This document shows, one piece after another, positions 1 through 8,148 of a stretch of 41,102 bases of DNA (within the stretch, counting starts at the first letter, position 1; each line of letters starts with the position of its first letter). Source of the stretch: Bacteroidota bacterium (lineage in GTDB: Bacteria > Bacteroidota > Bacteroidia > Flavobacteriales > Flavobacteriaceae); the NCBI GenBank assembly GCA_023457535.1, contig JAEWLN010000005.1:1-41102 (forward strand), written 5' to 3'. Made by a program: the position numbers and the translations under genes. The notes under the pieces are model-generated. The model searched no databases, was not told the origin of the DNA, and was given only the letters and a program-made list of their open reading frames with translations.

Positions 1-330
1 GAAATACTCGTCGCTTTTTTTACCAATGACGCTGAAGTTCGCCAATACGCCGTTCGCGCGGTGCGGATTGTTGCCCTTGGCTATGTATTCTACGGGATTG
101 GGATGGTGATGATCAATGCGTTCAACGGCGCGGGCGATACCTGGACGCCCACCAAGGTCAACCTTGTAGGATTCTGGTTGTTCCAGATTCCGCTTGCGTA
201 TTTTTTGGCCAAAGGTTTGAAGATGGGCCCCGATGGCGTTTTCATTGCGATTCCGGTAGCGGAAACGGCAATTACCATTGCAAGTTTTATTTTATTCAGA
301 CGAGGCAAATGGAAAACGATCAAAGTGTAA
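1..330 (+). CDS. MATE-family efflux transporter, C-terminal fragment
   Basis: The reading frame is open from base 1 and ends at the TAA at 328-330, giving the last 109 residues of a protein whose start lies outside the window. What is visible is hydrophobic with polar turns: a segment around GYVFYGIGMVMINAFNGAGD, a second around LVGFWLFQIPLAYFLA, and a third near the end, followed by a basic tail. The 'NAFNGAGDTWTPT' loop and the following 'FWLFQIPLAYFLA' segment are typical of the last transmembrane helices of MATE (NorM/DinF-like) exporters, which swap Na+ or H+ for cationic compounds across the inner membrane. An internal ATG at 61 is only an internal methionine. Family assignment is fairly sure; the substrate cannot be told. 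Confidence 0.85.
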   Translation, partial: EILVAFFTNDAEVRQYAVRAVRIVALGYVFYGIGMVMINAFNGAGDTWTPTKVNLVGFWLFQIPLAYFLAKGLKMGPDGVFIAIPVAETAITIASFILFRRGKWKTIKV

Positions 331-340
331 CTAGTGCGTG

Positions 341-415
341 AGGGATAGCAGCGGCAGCCTTTTTCAGGAGCCTGTGGATGAAAAAGCTATAGCGGATAGC
401 CCGACGGCGCCGCGG
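341..415. repeat. Dispersed hairpin repeat, copy 1 (variant flanks)
   Basis: Just after the MATE stop codon lies an element with a left half of the form GGATAGCAGCGGCAGCC, a hairpin, and a right half of the form GCTATAGCGGATAGCCCGAC. The hairpin arms are CTTTTTCA (359-366) and TGAAAAAG (379-386), a perfect 8-base stem. It belongs with the copies at 16238, 16724 and 30552: the purine-rich 'AGCGG' flanks are kept while the stem sequence differs but still pairs. Function is unknown; a processing or termination role after a gene is an inference. Confidence 0.6.
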
Positions 416-460
416 GGTTCTACCGTCCCAAATGCCGATTCGCCGGCACGCCCCAATAAA

Positions 461-495
461 AAAGCCACTCTTGAAACGGAGTGGCTTTGTTTTTA
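461..495 (-). terminator. Rho-independent terminator of the DUF4476 gene
   Basis: Perfect 10-base stem AAAGCCACTC (461-470) / GAGTGGCTTT (479-488) with an 8-base loop. Read on the minus strand it follows the DUF4476 stop codon directly and runs into a T-rich tract (453-461 on the plus strand is A-rich). Confidence 0.85.
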
Positions 496-1401
496 CTGTC
501 GGCTTTGGACGTAGTCTGAGAGTTCGTCGGCGTTGGAACTGAATTTGAAAATGCCGTTGAGCTTGAAGTAGCTGCGCGGCTCAATGCAGTAATCGTAGGC
601 GTATTTGGCAAATTCGAGCGTGTTGTCCTCAAAGGTGAACAACTGCGCGATTTGCATGATCTGGTTTGTATTCAGACAATTTGACGAAACGATTTGCTTG
701 GCGGTTTTGAGCTTGCTGTCTTCGAACGATTGCTTTTTGATCGTGGCCAGCGCAGCGTTAAAATCGCCGGGAGACATTGCGTAACGCTTGCTGCAGCCGC
801 GGTCGCGTTCGTATCCGTGGTCGTGGCCGTCGTGGTTGCCGTGGACCGTCGTGGTGGTCGTGGTGGTTTGGGTGCCGAGGGCCGCATCGTTGACGTTGAC
901 ATTCATGTTGATGCCCCCGACGTTCATTCCTACACTGGCCCCGCCGCCGGTAGTGGTTGTTGTCGTGGTCGTGGTTTGCACCGATGGGCGCGGCTGGCCG
1001 TAATGCATCACGTATACGTTTTTAGGCGCGACAAACTGCGGCTGGACTTCGGTTTGGGAGAAAAACCCGAGCTTGCGCTTGTTGGTGTTGTTTTTGTCGT
1101 TTTTGATTTTGTAGGTCACATCGGCAAAGTGGCCGTCCGCATCCTGCAAAGCGAGGTAATTCTTGGTAATGTCCTGGAGGTTTTTGTTCTCGAAGATGAT
1201 GCGCGCATTGTAGTAAGGCTGCGGAAGGTCTTCGATGCGGAGATTGGTTTGGGCGATGTCATTCATTTGCTCGCCGTTGAGGATCAGGAAAAATTTGTCG
1301 CCGCTTTCTGAAAAGATCGTCAGGTGGCCTACTTGGCCCGGCTGGGCGAAAGAGCAGATACTCATCAGCACCATCATCAAGGTAAGGGTAATTTTTTTCA
1401 T
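493..1401 (-). CDS. DUF4476 domain-containing secreted protein with poly-threonine linkers
   Basis: 302 residues with an N-terminal signal peptide (hydrophobic stretch ending in FAQ near residue 20), so exported to the periplasm or surface. The N-terminal ~110 residues look like a beta-rich domain. Residues ~140-200 form a low-complexity linker with two runs of seven or more threonines, separated by a Gly/Asn/Val-rich stretch, then a His/Asp/Gly-rich patch (HGNHDGHDHGYERDRG) that could bind metal. The last ~90 residues (from about MSPGDFNAAL to DELSDY) match the DUF4476 type, known from Bacteroidetes and without known function. It has its own -7 motif upstream and a terminator downstream, so it is probably a single gene. 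Family call rests on remembered sequence resemblance; the metal idea is inference. Confidence 0.85.
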   Translation of the reverse strand: MKKITLTLMMVLMSICSFAQPGQVGHLTIFSESGDKFFLILNGEQMNDIAQTNLRIEDLPQPYYNARIIFENKNLQDITKNYLALQDADGHFADVTYKIKNDKNNTNKRKLGFFSQTEVQPQFVAPKNVYVMHYGQPRPSVQTTTTTTTTTGGGASVGMNVGGINMNVNVNDAALGTQTTTTTTTVHGNHDGHDHGYERDRGCSKRYAMSPGDFNAALATIKKQSFEDSKLKTAKQIVSSNCLNTNQIMQIAQLFTFEDNTLEFAKYAYDYCIEPRSYFKLNGIFKFSSNADELSDYVQSRQ

Positions 1402-1439
1402 AAGATTTTTGTTTGGTTAATTAAGTGGCTCGCGGTTTT

Positions 1440-1447
1440 CAAAAATA
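1440..1447 (-). promoter_or_regulatory. Bacteroidetes -7 element before the DUF4476 gene
   Basis: On the minus strand this reads TATTTTTG, an exact TANNTTTG match, 38 bases before the ATG in the short gap after the VOC gene. I see no clear TTG at the right -33 distance. Confidence 0.45.
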
Positions 1448-1453
1448 ATGCCA

Positions 1454-1825
1454 CTACGGCAATTGGAATCCAGGGTTGTAGATCACCCCGATGACGTTGT
1501 CCCACGGATCGCGCACCGAGGCCACCACAATTTCGCCCCCGACATTGGCAGGCGCTTCATGCGGCGTAGCACCAAGGGAGAGCAAACGATCGTACGCATT
1601 CGGCACATTGTCGACGCCCCAATAAATGATCAGGTGGTCGCCTTTGGGGCCATTGTGATGGCTTGACTGCAATCCGAGCTCGTAACCGTCAATGTTAAAG
1701 CCGACATAAAACGGCTCGTCGAAATAGGGTGCGGTATCGAATGCGTCCTGGTACCACGCCTTGGCTGCCGACAGGTCCGAGACCTTATAAACAGCGGTGC
1801 GAAGTCCCGAAATCGGCTTTTTCAT
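1454..1825 (-). CDS. VOC family (glyoxalase/bleomycin-resistance fold) protein
   Basis: 123 residues, a normal length for a single-chain VOC protein made of two beta-alpha-beta-beta-beta repeats. Visible hallmarks are the opening LRTAVYKVSDLSAAKAWYQD, the FYVGFNIDGYELGLQ strand with its terminal polar residues, HLIIYWGVDNV, the helix YDRLLSLGA, and the closing strand VASVRDPWDNVIGVIYNPGF. This fold places metal ligands (Glu/His) from the paired repeats, and family members include dioxygenases, glyoxalases and antibiotic-binding proteins. Which reaction this one carries out cannot be read from the sequence. It is cytosolic, with no signal peptide. It precedes the DUF4476 gene on the same strand by 52 bases. 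Confidence 0.88.
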   Translation of the reverse strand: MKKPISGLRTAVYKVSDLSAAKAWYQDAFDTAPYFDEPFYVGFNIDGYELGLQSSHHNGPKGDHLIIYWGVDNVPNAYDRLLSLGATPHEAPANVGGEIVVASVRDPWDNVIGVIYNPGFQLP

Positions 1826-1851
1826 CTGGCGTTAATGAATTGATTTTGCGG

Positions 1852-1859
1852 CAAATATA
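1852..1859 (-). promoter_or_regulatory. Bacteroidetes -7 element before the VOC gene
   Basis: Reads TATATTTG on the minus strand, an exact TANNTTTG match 27 bases before the ATG. The upstream sequence is AT-rich but has no clear TTG at 17-23 bases. Confidence 0.5.
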
Positions 1860-1990
1860 ACAAATCGGGAATTATATAAAAGTATCTTAAAATCGTATAA
1901 TCGGCTGCGGAGGCTGAATTTTAATTTAGTCTTCAGATAAAACGGTGGTTTTTAGCGCCGTAAAAGTGACAATCCCTAAATTATAAGGTT

Positions 1991-2263
1991 ATGAAAAAGT
2001 TTGTTTTGTTTGTGTCGTTGGCCGTATTTGGATTCTCAGCCTATTATTTTGCAAGCAGTTTGCGCTATTCTACCGATATGAATTACATCATCTATATGAG
2101 TACGTGGGTGGTGCTGATCTTGATTTCGCTGATTGGCATCGTCTATAATTTCCCGACGCTGCGCAGCCACAAAAAACAGGTGCGCAACCTGATTTACAAC
2201 AGCTATTCTGCCCACCGCGTACGCAACAAGGAATTTGACCGGCACTATCATTTGCTCAACTAA
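1991..2263 (+). CDS. Small two-helix membrane protein of unknown function
   Basis: 90 residues starting at the ATG at 1991. It has two hydrophobic segments, residues ~4-22 (FVLFVSLAVFGFSAYYFA) and ~34-55 (IIYMSTWVVLILISLIGIVY). These are followed by a basic and tyrosine/histidine-rich tail of about 35 residues ending in KEFDRHYHLLN. The first segment could instead be a signal anchor. I do not recognise a family. It stands alone: the gene before it is on the other strand, and a good terminator follows at 2294-2323. Its length, codon use and downstream terminator make it a real gene. Confidence 0.75.
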   Translation: MKKFVLFVSLAVFGFSAYYFASSLRYSTDMNYIIYMSTWVVLILISLIGIVYNFPTLRSHKKQVRNLIYNSYSAHRVRNKEFDRHYHLLN

Positions 2264-2293
2264 CTCTCTTATATATATCCCGGGTCACACCTG

Positions 2294-2323
2294 AAAAAAT
2301 GGCTTTTACAAGGCCATTTTTTT
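2294..2323 (+). terminator. Rho-independent terminator after the small membrane protein
   Basis: Stem AAAAAATGGC (2294-2303) / GCCATTTTTTT (2314-2323) with an AAGG bulge region in the loop and a run of seven T's. Confidence 0.85.
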
Positions 2324-2405
2324 ATGCCCGGCGGTGGACAACTTTGCGCCCGCGCATGGTTTTGAAGTCGATATTTTTATACATTTACGATCTTAAAACC
2401 GCACC

Positions 2406-3776
2406 ATGAGCACCGCCATTATTATCGTCGCCACATTTTTGATCGCCCTGTTCACGGGCCTTTACCTTGGAAAAATGCTGTTGGCCGCACAGTCCAGATC
2501 TGAAAAAGCCACACTTGAGCAGCAACTTATTTCACTGCAATCGCAGCTGCAACTCCTGCGCGACCAGATCCAGCTGGACCGAACCACTTCAGACAAGCAA
2601 ATGCTCGCCGCTCAAACGGAAAAAGAGGCGATACGTGCTGAGAAAGACAGCCTGGCCATACGGCTTTCGAAAAAAGAAACCGATTTTGAAAACCTTTGGC
2701 AGCGCCACATCGAACAAAAAGAGGAGGTGGAACAATTGCAGCAAAAGTTTACCAAGGAGTTTGAAAATCTGGCCAATAAAATCCTGGACGAAAAATCGAG
2801 TAAATTCACCGAACAGAATAAGGAAAATATTAAAAACATTCTGTCTCCGCTACAGGAAAAAATCCATCTGTTCGAGAAAAAAGTTGAGGACACGCACAAG
2901 GAGAGCATTGACTATCATGCCGCGCTTCGCCAGCAAATACTGGGACTTCGCGAAATGAACGAGCAAATGAGCAAAGAAACCGTCAACCTGACCAAGGCGC
3001 TCAAGGGCGATGCTAAAATGCAGGGCAACTGGGGCGAACTGGTGCTCGAGCGCGTACTTGAGAAGTCCGGGCTCGAAAAGGGTCGCGAATATGAAGTGCA
3101 GCAGAGTTTTACCAACGAATTCGGCCAACGCGTATTGCCCGATGTGATCATCAACCTGCCCGACGGCAAAAAAATGATCGTCGATTCAAAAGTGTCGCTC
3201 GTAGCGTACGAAAAATACATTAACGAAGAAGATGATTTGCTGCGCGCGGGTTACCTCAAAGACCACGTCGCATCGATCAGGCGCCACGTCGAACAGCTCG
3301 GGGAAAAAAATTACCACGATTTGTACCACATGGAAAGTCCTGACTTTGTGTTGTTGTTCATTCCGATAGAGCCCGCCTTTGCCGTCGCGCTGAACCAGGA
3401 CGCAGCGCTTTACAATAAGGCGTTTGAGAAGAATATCGTCATTGTCACGCCGTCGACATTATTGGCTACGCTGCGCACGATCGACAGTATGTGGACCAAC
3501 CAGAAACAACAGGAAAACGCGATTGAAATCGCACGGCAGGCAGGCGCTTTGTACGATAAGTTCCACGGATTGCTCGCAGATTTGATCACCATCGGCAAAA
3601 AAATAGACGATTCCAAAGCCGGCTATTCAGATGCGATGAACAAATTGTTCGACGGCAAAGGCAACCTGATCAACAGTGTTGAAAAACTGCGCAAAATGGG
3701 CGCCAAGGCTAAGAAAATGCTGCCGGAAACCATCTTGAAACGCGCGGAAAATGACGACTCCGATTTGCTGTCGTAA
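2406..3776 (+). CDS. rmuC: DNA recombination protein RmuC
   Basis: 456 residues, normal length for RmuC. An N-terminal membrane anchor (residues ~4-22) is followed by a long coiled coil (~25-190, rich in Glu, Gln, Lys and Leu). Then comes the conserved nuclease-like RmuC core, ~200-400, recognisable by GNWGELVLERVLEKSGL, the LPDGKKMIVDSKVSL motif with the Asp-Ser-Lys of a PD-(D/E)XK-type fold, and FVLLFIPIEPAF. The tail contains EKLRKMGAKAKK. RmuC limits recombination between short inverted repeats in E. coli. It is flanked by a terminator upstream and a 187-base gap downstream, so it is probably monocistronic. The start at 2406 places the anchor correctly. Confidence 0.95.
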   Translation: MSTAIIIVATFLIALFTGLYLGKMLLAAQSRSEKATLEQQLISLQSQLQLLRDQIQLDRTTSDKQMLAAQTEKEAIRAEKDSLAIRLSKKETDFENLWQRHIEQKEEVEQLQQKFTKEFENLANKILDEKSSKFTEQNKENIKNILSPLQEKIHLFEKKVEDTHKESIDYHAALRQQILGLREMNEQMSKETVNLTKALKGDAKMQGNWGELVLERVLEKSGLEKGREYEVQQSFTNEFGQRVLPDVIINLPDGKKMIVDSKVSLVAYEKYINEEDDLLRAGYLKDHVASIRRHVEQLGEKNYHDLYHMESPDFVLLFIPIEPAFAVALNQDAALYNKAFEKNIVIVTPSTLLATLRTIDSMWTNQKQQENAIEIARQAGALYDKFHGLLADLITIGKKIDDSKAGYSDAMNKLFDGKGNLINSVEKLRKMGAKAKKMLPETILKRAENDDSDLLS

Positions 3777-3936
3777 CCCACCGTTTTCTAACGTAAAAAT
3801 ACAGGGTTTTACTACAAAAATAGCGATCTCACACGGTTTTAAACACAACACAGCACCAATGACTTGCACTGAAATATTTCTTATAAAATTCTTAATTTTA
3901 ACAAGATAGAAATCAAATTTGTATATATTTTTTTAA

Positions 3937-3944
3937 TATTTTTG
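3937..3944 (+). promoter_or_regulatory. Bacteroidetes -7 element before the diheme cytochrome gene
   Basis: TATTTTTG matches TANNTTTG and lies 19 bases before the ATG at 3964. A TTTG at 3918-3921 gives a spacer of 15, slightly short of the usual 17-23. Confidence 0.5.
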
Positions 3945-3963
3945 GAGCTGCAACCTAAAATAA

Positions 3964-5109
3964 ATGAAAAAGTATTACGCATTTTTGACCTTTCTGGCCT
4001 TTTCAGCTGCGTTCGCGATCTACTCGTGTTCCGATTCGGAATCAGCGTCTTACGTTCCGGTTGCACCCCATACGTCAGTAAACGTCGATCTCTCGCAGGT
4101 GCCTTATGAGAAGCTGTCCGATTATCACTTTTTCGACGGTCCGCTGAAAGACCAAAAACCCGCTGACGGCGTCCTTTTGTTTGAACCCGCCAGCACCTTA
4201 TTCACCGACTACGCGCTCAAGAAGCGGTTTGTATGGATGCCCAAAGGCACCAAAGCGACCTTCAGCGCCGATTCAAAAGTACTCGAGCTGCCCGTGGGCG
4301 CGGTGTTGATCAAGAGCTTTTACTACGACCACGTGCAGAATACCACACCGGTCGACGGTACGCGCATCATTGAAACGCGGCTGATGATCCGCAAGGCGTC
4401 AGGATGGATTTTTGCAAATTATGTCTGGAACGATGCGCAAACCGAAGCCTATCAGGATTTGGCCGGCAGCCATACACAGGTGGAATGGAAAGAAAACGGC
4501 ATTACCCCGAAAAGCGCGAATTACCGGATCCCGTCTGAAGAGCAATGCATCATTTGTCATAAAAAGCAGATTATTGAAAACGATGTGATCACATCGGTCA
4601 TCCACACCCCGATAGGAATTAAGCCACAAAATATGAATTTTGCGCTCGATTACGGATCGGAAACCAAAAACCAGCTGACCAAATGGGTCGAAGCCGGATA
4701 CCTAGAAGCCGGATTTTCAATGCCTTCCGCCGAGCACACAACCGTAGATTACCGCGACCAGACAAAATCCCTTGACCTGCGGGCGCGTTCTTATGTAGAC
4801 GCAAATTGCGCGCACTGTCACAATGTTGAAAACCACTGTTACTATCGTCCGATGCGTTTTCCGTTTGCCGAAACTGCAAACCGGACGAACATGGGCGTTT
4901 GCGTGGATACTGAGGAAATGCAGGGTTTTGCACCCGCATTGGGTAAAATTGTGACACCGGGTACGGTGGGGCGTTCGATGCTGTTTCATCGGATCAATAC
5001 GGTGAATCCGGCATTCCGCATGCCATTGCACGGACGCACGATTATTCACGACGAAGGTGTGGCGCTTATGGAACAGTGGATCAATTCGCTTGCGCCATGT
5101 CCGGATTAA
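3964..5109 (+). CDS. Diheme c-type cytochrome lipoprotein, SO2930/HNE_0200-like family
   Basis: 381 residues. A hydrophobic N-terminus ends at IYSC (Cys22), a plausible lipobox, so it is probably a lipid-anchored periplasmic or surface protein. Two c-type heme motifs are clear: CIICH at residues 195-199 and CAHCH at 282-286. The N-terminal part (LSDYHFFDGPLKDQKPADGV, LFTDYALKKRFVWMP, LPVGAVLIKSFYY) matches my memory of the SO2930-type diheme family, which is often found near parallel beta-helix or surface proteins. C-terminal MPLHGRTIIHDEGVALMEQWI resembles the usual cytochrome-c closing helix, with Met as a possible axial ligand. The next gene starts 49 bases downstream with no terminator between them, so co-transcription with the FG-GAP protein is likely. 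The electron partner is unknown. Confidence 0.88.
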   Translation: MKKYYAFLTFLAFSAAFAIYSCSDSESASYVPVAPHTSVNVDLSQVPYEKLSDYHFFDGPLKDQKPADGVLLFEPASTLFTDYALKKRFVWMPKGTKATFSADSKVLELPVGAVLIKSFYYDHVQNTTPVDGTRIIETRLMIRKASGWIFANYVWNDAQTEAYQDLAGSHTQVEWKENGITPKSANYRIPSEEQCIICHKKQIIENDVITSVIHTPIGIKPQNMNFALDYGSETKNQLTKWVEAGYLEAGFSMPSAEHTTVDYRDQTKSLDLRARSYVDANCAHCHNVENHCYYRPMRFPFAETANRTNMGVCVDTEEMQGFAPALGKIVTPGTVGRSMLFHRINTVNPAFRMPLHGRTIIHDEGVALMEQWINSLAPCPD

Positions 5110-5158
5110 TTTGAAAAACAACCAATAACTAAATAACCACTTTAAAACTATTTTACTA

Positions 5159-7237
5159 ATGAAAAAAATTACATTCATCGCTGCGTTGCTCTTTGCCGGG
5201 CAATTTGCGAAAGCCCAGGACACCTGCGGGGATGCGCTGCCGATATCCGGCGCCGGCCTGTATGTGGTTACGGCCGTCAATGGTTCGCAAGCGCCTGCTC
5301 CTTTGTGCGCACCGAACGGGGTCATCAATCCACCCCAAAATGCGCGCGGGGAATGGTACGTTTATACGCCCACCCAAAATTATACGGTGACCGTAACGAC
5401 AAGCATCGCTCAAAATACACCGCTGGTCGATACGCGTTTACATGTTTATACCGGAAGTTGCGGCGCGCTGGTTTGTCATGCGGGCGATGACGATTCGGGA
5501 ACGCAAAACTCGACCTCGGCTGTCTTTAATGTGACTGCCGGAACTACGTACTACCTGGCATGGGACAACAAATGGTCTCCGAGCGGCTTTACGTTTCAGG
5601 TCATTGAGAACGATGTTATTGTTCCCACGCCAAACCCGATTTCATTCAACACCGTACCGTTTAATGCGGGCAACGGCATGACATCCATGTGTGCGGTGGA
5701 CATGAACAAGGACCACAAAGACGACATCGTGAGTGTGACGGGCACCAGCATCAAAATCAATTTCCAGAATTCAAACGGAACGTTTACCGAGTCCATTTTC
5801 CCTACTACTCAGGCCAATCACCTGCCTTCATGGAGTATCGCTGCCGGCGATTACAACCGCGACGGCTACAATGATTTGCTTTACGGCGGCAATGGTGGTC
5901 TTACTTTCATGAAATCGAACGGGACCGGAACCGGTTTTATCGAAGATTCGCCGGGCCAGTACATCTTTTGCCAACGCACAAATTTTGTCGATATCAACAA
6001 CGATGGAAACCTTGATGCCTTTTCCTGCCATGACGTAGACCCTAACGTTTACTACATCAATACAGGCGCCGAAACCAATAACTGGACTTACTACCAATCG
6101 GGAACGACCCCGGGCGCTTATATGCTGGGCATTACACCAAGTGGCGGTAACTATGCGTCTTTGTGGACCGATTACGACAATGACGGCGATCTGGATATGT
6201 TCATCTCCAAATGTTCCGGGCCGCCGAGCGAATTGCACAGAAATGACGGCAATGGCGTATTTACCGATATTTCGGCCATCGCCGGCGTCAATATTTTACC
6301 CATCACCTCGTGGTCTTCGGCTATTTTTGACTATGACAACGACGGCGATATGGACATCCTGATCGGCAGAAATGGTACGACGGGTAACAAATTTCTCAGA
6401 AACAACCTCGATACGACCAATAGCGAGGAAGAGCCTTTTACCAACATCACCATCGGTTCGGGTTGGGATACTGAGAACACCAACAACCGCGACTACATCG
6501 CTTACGATTTTGACAACGACGGATGGATAGACGTCATGGGCGGGGGCAACAAAATCATGTTCAACAAAGGCAATGGCACATTCGCACCGGCTACTTTTCC
6601 GGGAATCACCATCGGCGCTGTGGCGGATCTGAACAATGACGGTTTTCTCGACATCCTTTCTCAGGACTGGAACGAGCAAGCCACTTACATCCACTACAAC
6701 AGCGGCAATCCGAACAAATGGATCAAAATTGCACTCGAGGGTATTGCCAGTAACTCCAACGGCATTGGCGCACGCGTTGAAATCTATGGTGCGTGGGGCA
6801 AACAAATCCGCGAGATCCGCAGCGGTGAAGGTTTTGGTTTCATGAGTACGCTCAACGCGCACTTTGGTATCGGAACGGCAAGCGCGATTGATGCTGTGGT
6901 GATCAGATGGCCATCCGGAACGGTCGATACGATCCTGAACCCGTCAAGCAACCAGATGCTGACCGTTGTAGAAGGATCAACGCTGGGTATCGGACAGGTC
7001 GAGAGCAACACTTTGTTCAGCATCTACCCGATTCCAGCTTCTGAAACGCTCAACATTCAATTCAAAAACAATTCGGACATCAAAACGGCAAAAATCGTCG
7101 ATTTGAACGGACGCGTGTCTGAGGTCAGGATCGAAAACAACGCAATCAATGTGAGCGCTCTGGCAACGGGCACTTATATCCTGTCGCTCAAAGACAATAA
7201 CGGCAAATTGCACACGCAAAAATTCATTAAGAACTAA
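5159..7237 (+). CDS. FG-GAP/VCBS repeat protein with ASPIC/UnbV domain and T9SS sorting tail
   Basis: 692 residues with a signal peptide ending at AKAQ (residue ~20). Residues ~22-150 form a beta-sandwich of pre-peptidase type (CGDALPIS..., GEWYVYTPTQ, FQVIE). Residues ~165-540 hold repeated FG-GAP/VCBS blades with calcium-type loops such as DYNRDGYNDLLYG, DINNDGNLDAF, DYDNDGDLDMF, DYDNDGDMDIL and DFDNDGWIDVM, probably a beta-propeller. ASPIC/UnbV follows at ~545-620 (NGIGARVEIY, IRSGEGFGFMST, HFGIGTA, VVIRWPSGTVD). The last ~75 residues are a type A T9SS sorting domain (FSIYPIPASETLNIQF ... GTYILSLKDNNGK), so it is exported by the Por system. Likely role is surface binding or adhesion, by inference. 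It follows the diheme cytochrome by 49 bases. Confidence 0.93.
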   Translation: MKKITFIAALLFAGQFAKAQDTCGDALPISGAGLYVVTAVNGSQAPAPLCAPNGVINPPQNARGEWYVYTPTQNYTVTVTTSIAQNTPLVDTRLHVYTGSCGALVCHAGDDDSGTQNSTSAVFNVTAGTTYYLAWDNKWSPSGFTFQVIENDVIVPTPNPISFNTVPFNAGNGMTSMCAVDMNKDHKDDIVSVTGTSIKINFQNSNGTFTESIFPTTQANHLPSWSIAAGDYNRDGYNDLLYGGNGGLTFMKSNGTGTGFIEDSPGQYIFCQRTNFVDINNDGNLDAFSCHDVDPNVYYINTGAETNNWTYYQSGTTPGAYMLGITPSGGNYASLWTDYDNDGDLDMFISKCSGPPSELHRNDGNGVFTDISAIAGVNILPITSWSSAIFDYDNDGDMDILIGRNGTTGNKFLRNNLDTTNSEEEPFTNITIGSGWDTENTNNRDYIAYDFDNDGWIDVMGGGNKIMFNKGNGTFAPATFPGITIGAVADLNNDGFLDILSQDWNEQATYIHYNSGNPNKWIKIALEGIASNSNGIGARVEIYGAWGKQIREIRSGEGFGFMSTLNAHFGIGTASAIDAVVIRWPSGTVDTILNPSSNQMLTVVEGSTLGIGQVESNTLFSIYPIPASETLNIQFKNNSDIKTAKIVDLNGRVSEVRIENNAINVSALATGTYILSLKDNNGKLHTQKFIKN

Positions 7238-7257
7238 TTGCCTGCATCATACGAAGA

Positions 7258-7283
7258 AGCCCTGCAACTGCGGGGCTTTTTTT
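7258..7283. terminator. Terminator between the T9SS gene and the convergent DUF5777 gene
   Basis: Stem AGCCCTGCA (7258-7266) / TGCGGGGCT (7269-7277) with one G-T pair, followed by a run of T's on the plus strand. The gene on the minus strand ends at 7285, so both may use it. Confidence 0.8.
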
Positions 7284-7284
7284 A

Positions 7285-8124
7285 TTAAAATACGCGAACG
7301 AGGTTAAACCCGAAGAATATATCGCCATCGGCCCAATCGCCGGTACTTTGCCCTAAAAACCCGGCTTCGTGTATTCCCTGCGAATTGGTGAAATGCATCT
7401 GGAACACATGTCCGCCGGTTTCAAGATCGACGCCTACCGAGAGTGGATTCCTGAACTGCGACCGCGCCGCGCGGTTGGTGTGCACGGCATAATCGACATT
7501 GACGGACCAACGGCTCGCAATTTTGTAACGGCCGCCCATTCCTATGGCCAGTTGCGCGTTGTCCTGGCGGTCTTCGATGACAAAATTTTCGTGAAAAAAG
7601 GTCGGGGCGATTTCAAGCGACAACCGTTGGTTGAACTTGCGCGAGACGAGCAATTGCGTCAGATAAATCATCCGGTGTTCAAAATTCATGCGCGGATAAT
7701 TGTGCTCCTTGAGTGTATTGTTGAATCCGAGCGAACTGAACGAAACGATCGAAACCGGCAATCCGCCTGTGGTTTGTTGCGCCAGACGTACCTTGGCCGA
7801 CACATCATAGGCTTGTTCGCTGCGCCCGACGGCAGTCGTCAGCCAATCGGTAAGGCCGTAAAGGAATTTGATCTGGGTGACGGCATTGTCAAGCCCGAAA
7901 AAACCCTCGAAGCCGTCCTTGACCGATCCGAACCGGTGCGCAACAACAAAATAAAAATCTTTTTTAGCAGCCAGCTTGGTCGATTCGAGGTTGACGATCT
8001 TCATCGCTTTAAACGCCGATTCAACGGGCTGTTTTGCCGGCACAGTGTCCAATCCTGAAAGAAGATCGTCCTGCGCGTGCGCGGCCAATGGCAATAACAA
8101 CAACGGAAGTAGTGTTCTGATCAT
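7285..8124 (-). CDS. DUF5777 family beta-barrel protein
   Basis: 279 residues with a signal peptide (MIRTLLPLLLLPLAAHAQ). After a short linker the chain is made of alternating amphipathic strands with aromatic ends: FYFVVAHRFGSV, AVTQIKFLYGLTDWL, VSIVSFSSLGF, RMIYLTQLLVSRKF, LSLEIAPTFFHEN, SVNVDYAVHTN, HVFQMHFTNSQG. It finishes with IFFGFNLVRVF, an aromatic C-terminus typical of outer-membrane barrels. The family is recognised as DUF5777 from Bacteroidetes; function is unknown. It lies 24 bases after the OB-fold gene on the same strand, so the two form an operon that diverges from the monoheme/YceI pair. Co-occurrence with a cytochrome and YceI suggests a role in periplasmic redox or small-molecule handling (inference). 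Confidence 0.85.
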   Translation of the reverse strand: MIRTLLPLLLLPLAAHAQDDLLSGLDTVPAKQPVESAFKAMKIVNLESTKLAAKKDFYFVVAHRFGSVKDGFEGFFGLDNAVTQIKFLYGLTDWLTTAVGRSEQAYDVSAKVRLAQQTTGGLPVSIVSFSSLGFNNTLKEHNYPRMNFEHRMIYLTQLLVSRKFNQRLSLEIAPTFFHENFVIEDRQDNAQLAIGMGGRYKIASRWSVNVDYAVHTNRAARSQFRNPLSVGVDLETGGHVFQMHFTNSQGIHEAGFLGQSTGDWADGDIFFGFNLVRVF

Positions 8125-8148
8125 GTGTTTATGGTTAGGTTATCGGTA

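Noticed and set aside
694..1311. 205-codon open frame on the plus strand opposite the DUF4476 gene
   Set aside because: Low-complexity shadow of the threonine-rich gene on the other strand, with no family resemblance or start signal.
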